From NCBI GenBank assembly GCA_964519385.1, contig CAZFLR010000040.1, positions 1 through 8,869 on the forward strand: a DNA stretch of 8,869 nucleotides, read 5' to 3'. The notes under the pieces were generated by a model that saw only the letters and a list, made by a program, of their open reading frames with translations, made no database searches and was not told the DNA's origin. The stretch comes from SVFI01 sp964519385 (GTDB taxonomy: Bacteria > Bacillota > Clostridia > Lachnospirales > Lachnospiraceae). Positions 5,584 to 8,869 of this stretch are shown here, one piece after another. A program made the translations under genes and the position numbers. Within the stretch, counting starts at the first letter, position 1, and each line of letters begins with the position of its first letter.

Positions 5584-6002
5584 ATGAATTACAATTAAAA
5601 TTGTGTGATATTCAGGGCAGATTGTTTGAACTTTCTGTAGACCGGCAGTTGGGAAGTGCTGCTTTTATAAAAGTATTCATGAATTCCGAAACAGCGAAGG
5701 CTTTGGATTCCACGTATAACCGGATGCAGTGGGCAGGAGAAGAGTATTTGCTGGAAGAAATTGTCGAGGCTGCAGGAGATAAATTAAATGAAAATGGTGA
5801 GGTGTATTCCAAAGATGTGATTTACTGGATCGGGTACATCTATAGATATTGGCATTATTATACGAAAGAGTCCAGTAAAGTCATTTATAAGCAGGCATCG
5901 GTGGAGACCATGAAGAGAAATTATATGATGTTCCATACGATGGCTCCGGAAGTGGCGATTGAGGATTTGAAAGAGATTTATAGGCAGAAGAAGGGAAAGT
6001 AA
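5580..6002 (+). CDS. 140-aa partner of the DUF3990 protein, candidate antitoxin or immunity protein
   Basis: The ATG overlaps the TGA of the DUF3990 gene (ATGA at 5580-5583), with GGAAGGTGG upstream inside that gene, so the two proteins are almost certainly made together. The 140-residue product looks soluble and helical, with no signal peptide or membrane segment. A striking aromatic patch YWIGYIYRYWHYY (about residues 81-93) could form a protein interface. I cannot name its family from memory. A small gene overlapping the 3' end of a suspected toxin gene is the usual layout of an antitoxin, so I infer inhibition of the DUF3990 protein. It might instead be a substrate adaptor or a small component shared with the nuclease/ATPase pair downstream. 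Confidence 0.75.
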   Translation: MNELQLKLCDIQGRLFELSVDRQLGSAAFIKVFMNSETAKALDSTYNRMQWAGEEYLLEEIVEAAGDKLNENGEVYSKDVIYWIGYIYRYWHYYTKESSKVIYKQASVETMKRNYMMFHTMAPEVAIEDLKEIYRQKKGK

Positions 6003-6030
6003 TGTGGTAAATTAGAATCTGTGCAAGAAA

Positions 6031-6053
6031 AATCTTACATGAAGATTAGGGGG
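6031..6053 (+). promoter_or_regulatory. Hairpin next to the nuclease ribosome binding site
   Basis: AATCTT (6031-6036) and AAGATT (6042-6047) form a 6-bp stem with a 5-nt loop, directly followed by the AGGGGG ribosome binding site (6048-6053) of the gene at 6063. It has no U-run and is not a terminator. It might protect or tune translation. The 60-nt gap contains no clear promoter, so the four genes probably share one transcript. Confidence 0.35.
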
Positions 6054-6062
6054 ATATGTTAA

Positions 6063-7046
6063 ATGGAAAATAGAAATGCATCGGCATCAGCTTTTGGTTG
6101 GGATTTCCAAGCCAATGCTGCAATATTGTTAATGCTTGAAAATATTCAAGATGCAGAAAAGGTTCGTGTTGAAGGCAAAGATGAAGATATAGAAATTACG
6201 TTAATGGATAAAACAAAGATTTATTCACAAGTGAAGGCCGTTGCAAAACCAGATGATTATTCTCATGTTATCGAAAAATTGACAGCGGCTTTGGAAACAT
6301 TAAATCAAGCAGCCGGCAATGGTGATGGTGGCTTATATACATATATTACTAATTCTCCGAATCCGTTTAATAATCAAAAAACAATGAGTTATTTTACTTC
6401 AAAAACTCATTTGTATTTTGATGAATTGCCAACAGTTGCACAGCGGAAAATTATAGATATTTTAAATAATAAGGGGTTTACAAATATTGATACTGGAAAA
6501 TTAGATGTACGTGTAATACCTTTTTATGGAAGAGATCTGAAAAATAGATACAAAGAAATAAAGAATGCCGTTAATGAGCTGTTGACGGAATTAAATATAC
6601 CTACAGAAGGACTTGGGACAGATATATTAAACGTATGGCAAAGAGATTTTTTTCAAAATGCAACGCAACCAGATACGACGATTTCAATTGACAAAAAAGA
6701 GATGATGTGGCCATTGATCGTATTAGTAGTAGATAAAGTCGTGGCAAGTGAGTATAAAAAAGATTTCGATGATGATGAAATTGTAGAAATCGAGAATAAA
6801 TATAAACTTGTAATAAATCAACAGACATTGCTGTATGAGTTTGTTACAAAAGTAATATCTGACCACAGAAGATACGGTAAAAGCGTAAAAGTGTTTGTTA
6901 ACGATTGTTGGAAGGACTATTTGGAACGATTAGCAAACATAGATGCGGATGACTCAGAAAAAGAAATATTAATGAAAATTATTTTATATAGAATATTAAA
7001 ACAACGAAAATATATCAGCGATATTAAGAAAGGGGTGAATCTATGA
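6063..7046 (+). CDS. Cap4/DUF4297-like nuclease, probable DNA-cutting effector (LmuA-like)
   Basis: The start at 6063 has AGGGGG 9 nt upstream. Residues about 10-60 carry the PD-(D/E)xK pattern of the Cap4/DUF4297 endonuclease group. This runs GWDFQANAAILLML, then VEGKDEDIEI with Glu37 and Asp42, then a strand ending SQVKA with Gln56 and Lys58 (the QxK half of the site). The remaining 260 residues are helical and not recognised. Their position matches the C-terminal coupling domain that joins effectors to ABC-type ATPases in ABC-3C systems, or the non-nuclease part of Lamassu LmuA. Its stop overlaps the start of the SMC-like ATPase gene (ATGA), so the two proteins are probably one complex. 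I infer degradation of phage or plasmid DNA upon ATPase signalling. At 327 residues it is of usual size for LmuA-type proteins. Confidence 0.78.
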   Translation: MENRNASASAFGWDFQANAAILLMLENIQDAEKVRVEGKDEDIEITLMDKTKIYSQVKAVAKPDDYSHVIEKLTAALETLNQAAGNGDGGLYTYITNSPNPFNNQKTMSYFTSKTHLYFDELPTVAQRKIIDILNNKGFTNIDTGKLDVRVIPFYGRDLKNRYKEIKNAVNELLTELNIPTEGLGTDILNVWQRDFFQNATQPDTTISIDKKEMMWPLIVLVVDKVVASEYKKDFDDDEIVEIENKYKLVINQQTLLYEFVTKVISDHRRYGKSVKVFVNDCWKDYLERLANIDADDSEKEILMKIILYRILKQRKYISDIKKGVNL

Positions 7047-8500
7047 AACTAAAGAGTGTTACTTTGAAAGAAGGATTTCTTGAAAAGAGAATAGAGTTTT
7101 CCGATTCTACTAATATGATATATAGTGACAAGAATTCTGTTGGAAAAACGACCCTCGTAAGAGCGTTGCTTTATGCTCTAGGATATTCCGTACCATCGAC
7201 GAAAGGGCTTAAGTTTGATGATATGGAATTTTACATGACAATTGATAAAGATGGGAAAGAATATAAACTGTATCGCCATAATTCATATTTGGCGATTGAC
7301 GATGGAATTGAAGAAATAGGATATTCTTTGCCGTCAGACTTTCATGAAGTAATAAAGAAAGTGTTTGATTGCGAAAATCCGGATGTTGCAGATAATTTAC
7401 TTGGTGCTTGCTATATGGATCAGGAGAAAGGTTGGACCTTACTTAATAGAGGAAAAGTAATAGGCAGTATTTCTTTTAATATAGAAGCACTGATACGAGG
7501 TCTTGGAGGAATAGATTGTGAAGAACAGTTGAAGGAATTAGAGGCTGTTAAAAGACAAATAAAAAAGTATGAGTATATGTATTCTGTTGCAGCTTATCAA
7601 GAGGAAATAAATGAAGCTGGAGAAAACTTGGATTTTGACACATCTGATGAAATTATCGATAGGAAAATAGAAGTCCTTTATTCGGAGAGAAGTCCTATTC
7701 AAGAAGAACTGAATCAAATAAAGGATATTTTGCGAAAGAATAAATTACTTGCAGAATATATTGGTGAAATGAAATTGATCGTTATGAGTAGTACTGGTGA
7801 AGAAGTGCCCGTAACACAAAAAACATTAATAGGTTTTATTGATAATACAGAATTCCTTGTGGCAAGAAGAGAATTTCTGGCTAGAGAGGTTGCACAAATT
7901 AACAGAAAAATACAGTCGTTAGAATCACAAAAGAAGAAAGAAGAGGGAATGTTTAATGTTCAGAGTGCTATTCAGGAATTTGATGCCGATATAAGTAAGA
8001 TTCAGGTAGATTCTATAGCTACTCAAAACATCATCACTCGTCTAAAAAAGGAACGAAAACATCTGCAGGAGGATATACGTAAATTAACTAAATCAGATAA
8101 TGGAATTATAGCAGAAATGCATGACAGCATTAGTGGGTATGCAAAAGAATTAGGGATTGGAGAAAAATACGTAACACCAAATAAGGATTATATTTTTACT
8201 AATGATTTGAAATCTTTATCGGGTACAATATTACATAAGATTGTTTTTGCTTTTAAATTAACGTATGTAAAGTTAATAAAGGAAAAGACGGGAGTGGTTT
8301 TGCCTATAATACTTGATTCTCCAAGTGGGGGTGAAGTGAAAATCGAAACTGTGCAAGAAATGCTCAATATTATACAAAGAGATTTCTCAGAACATCAGTT
8401 GTTTGTTGCTTCCATACATAATTATACGTTAAACAATAAAAAAGTGATTGAGTTAAAAGAACAGTTATTTAGCGAGGAGGATATGATTGGAATTGATTAA
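7043..8500 (+). CDS. SMC/Rad50-like ATPase with short coiled coil, partner of the Cap4-like nuclease (LmuB-like)
   Basis: The 485-residue protein starts within the nuclease stop, with GGGGTG just upstream. Walker A is DKNSVGKTT (29-37), in which the first Gly of the P-loop is Asp, a variant seen in DUF2326/AAA23-type ATPases. The signature is SLSGT (391-395), Walker B is IILDSP (Asp425), and the switch His is in ASIHN (about 459). In Walker B the usual catalytic Glu after Asp is Ser426, as in other SMC-like defence ATPases with a DSP motif. The middle (about 170-350) is heptad-like and charged, a coiled coil without a CxxC zinc hook, and shorter than in Rad50. I infer a DNA-end or replication-structure sensor that releases the nuclease. 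No third Lamassu gene (LmuC) follows. A canonical terminator 130 nt downstream closes the unit. Confidence 0.85.
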   Translation: MKLKSVTLKEGFLEKRIEFSDSTNMIYSDKNSVGKTTLVRALLYALGYSVPSTKGLKFDDMEFYMTIDKDGKEYKLYRHNSYLAIDDGIEEIGYSLPSDFHEVIKKVFDCENPDVADNLLGACYMDQEKGWTLLNRGKVIGSISFNIEALIRGLGGIDCEEQLKELEAVKRQIKKYEYMYSVAAYQEEINEAGENLDFDTSDEIIDRKIEVLYSERSPIQEELNQIKDILRKNKLLAEYIGEMKLIVMSSTGEEVPVTQKTLIGFIDNTEFLVARREFLAREVAQINRKIQSLESQKKKEEGMFNVQSAIQEFDADISKIQVDSIATQNIITRLKKERKHLQEDIRKLTKSDNGIIAEMHDSISGYAKELGIGEKYVTPNKDYIFTNDLKSLSGTILHKIVFAFKLTYVKLIKEKTGVVLPIILDSPSGGEVKIETVQEMLNIIQRDFSEHQLFVASIHNYTLNNKKVIELKEQLFSEEDMIGID

Positions 8501-8630
8501 AATAGTAACAATAGTATATGAGGAAATGTTTTAGAGTGTGCATGAAGAAATTGATATGCCCAGAGGGATAAGCAGTTTAGAAGTGAAGGGACATCTTTTG
8601 GCGTAAGGCGATTATTGGGCGAAAAGAATG
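8501..8630. other. Spacer without a supported gene after the SMC-like gene
   Basis: All frames are interrupted at short intervals. A 22-codon piece reading HEEIDMPRGISSLEVKGHLL (8542-8606) looks protein-like but has no start signal, and another frame takes over at about 8560 (RLLGEKNDGIIFF) running into the terminator. It may be the remains of a small gene. I see nothing intact. Confidence 0.3.
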
Positions 8631-8675
8631 ACGGCATTATATTTTTCACAATTGGAGAATATAATGTCGTTTTTG
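8631..8675 (+). terminator. Rho-independent terminator of the four-gene operon
   Basis: ACGGCATTATATT (8631-8643) pairs with AATATAATGTCGT (8658-8670) over 13 bp with one G-U, followed by a T5 run (8670-8674). It is the first strong terminator after the promoter at 4626-4654, supporting one transcription unit of about 4 kb. Confidence 0.8.
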
Positions 8676-8694
8676 GTGTTGGATGTTTTATGAA

Positions 8695-8723
8695 TTGAAA
8701 AAATCACTTTTTCGTGATAAAAT
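8695..8723 (+). promoter_or_regulatory. Promoter with internal inverted repeat for the right-edge regulator
   Basis: TTGAAA (8695-8700) and TAAAAT (8718-8723) are 17 bp apart. ATCAC (8703-8707) and GTGAT (8714-8718) form a short inverted repeat within the spacer, a possible operator. A GGAGGT ribosome binding site and ATG follow at 8750-8762. Confidence 0.65.
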
Positions 8724-8759
8724 ACTCATAGTATTTATTGGAGAAAATGGAGGTAAGGC

Positions 8760-8869
8760 ATGGCTGTTAGTTATAAAAAATTATTCCATTTATTGATAGA
8801 AAAAAATATGACCAATGCGGAAAGCAGGAATGATGAGTATAAGTATGCACAGATTGCGACGCAAGAGGA
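8760..8869 (+). CDS. N-terminus of a small Cro/C1-type HTH regulator, partial and probably frameshifted
   Basis: The ATG follows GGAGGT. The first residues, MAVSYKKLFHLLIEKNMTNA, match the start of the roughly 70-aa Cro/C1-like regulators common in Firmicutes. After about 20 residues the expected second and third helices are absent in frame. In the +1 frame the same DNA reads RKAGMMSISMHRLRRKR, in which A-G and R-L-R-R fall at the spacing of the recognition helix (compare AGFSxNxxxRLKR in relatives). A small deletion near 8820 would explain this. The gene runs off the window, so I cannot tell whether it is broken or merely divergent. Such regulators often precede restriction-modification or mobile-element genes. 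Confidence 0.6.
   Translation, partial: MAVSYKKLFHLLIEKNMTNAESRNDEYKYAQIATQE

Noticed and set aside
5214..5812. Minus-strand frames of 99, 81 and 66 codons
   Set aside because: They are antisense to the DUF3990 gene and its partner, which have start signals, overlaps and domain motifs.
6601..6828. Minus-strand frame of 75 codons
   Set aside because: Antisense to the nuclease gene, with no start signal.
1..8869. CRISPR array, tRNA or rRNA genes, complete insertion sequence
   Set aside because: I saw no regularly spaced repeats, no tRNA-like cloverleaf and no transposase with terminal repeats.

Overview
The base composition is AT-rich, with strong GGAGG-type ribosome binding sites and near-consensus sigma-A promoters. 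A 3' fragment of a Firmicutes-type EF-Tu gene is also present. Together these suggest a chromosome of the Clostridia (probably Lachnospiraceae or relatives). The window is accessory DNA: recombinase remains sit between two different candidate defence loci.

Layout. (1) 1-250: the tail of an unidentified reading frame, then a near-consensus promoter and a hairpin that could define a small RNA of about 70 nt. (2) 260-2256, minus strand: a tight two-gene operon of an ABC/AAA15-type ATPase and a small TOPRIM protein. This is the architecture of OLD/RloAB/AbiL/PARIS-like anti-phage systems. (3) 2516-2623: only the last 17 codons of tuf (EF-Tu), its stop codon and its terminator. The EF-Tu frame breaks abruptly at 2623, which looks like the scar of an element integrated into the 3' end of tuf. 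(4) 2640-4260: a recombinase graveyard. It holds the end of a possible tyrosine integrase, a frameshifted small gene, a large serine recombinase lacking its catalytic domain, an unidentified short frame, and the clear C-terminus of a second tyrosine integrase. (5) 4284-4605: a gene-free stretch with promoter, operator-like palindrome, internal repeats, several hairpins and a strong terminator, probably an uncharacterised structured RNA of about 280 nt. (6) 4626-8674: a perfect consensus promoter (TTGACA-17 bp-TATAAT) framed by an inverted repeat, followed by four same-strand genes and one terminator. The genes are an XRE-HTH/DUF3990 (ADP-ribosyltransferase-like) protein, a 140-aa partner, a Cap4/DUF4297-like nuclease and an SMC/Rad50-like ATPase. 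(7) 8695-8869: a promoter and the start of a small Cro/C1-type regulator that seems frameshifted.

How the genes may work together (inference). The TOPRIM/ATPase pair and the nuclease/SMC pair each look like a sensor ATPase coupled to a nuclease effector. In the second locus the DUF3990 fusion and its overlapping partner resemble an autoregulated toxin-antitoxin module. They lie in the same apparent transcription unit as the nuclease/SMC pair, which raises the possibility of a composite four-gene system related to Lamassu or ABC-3C.
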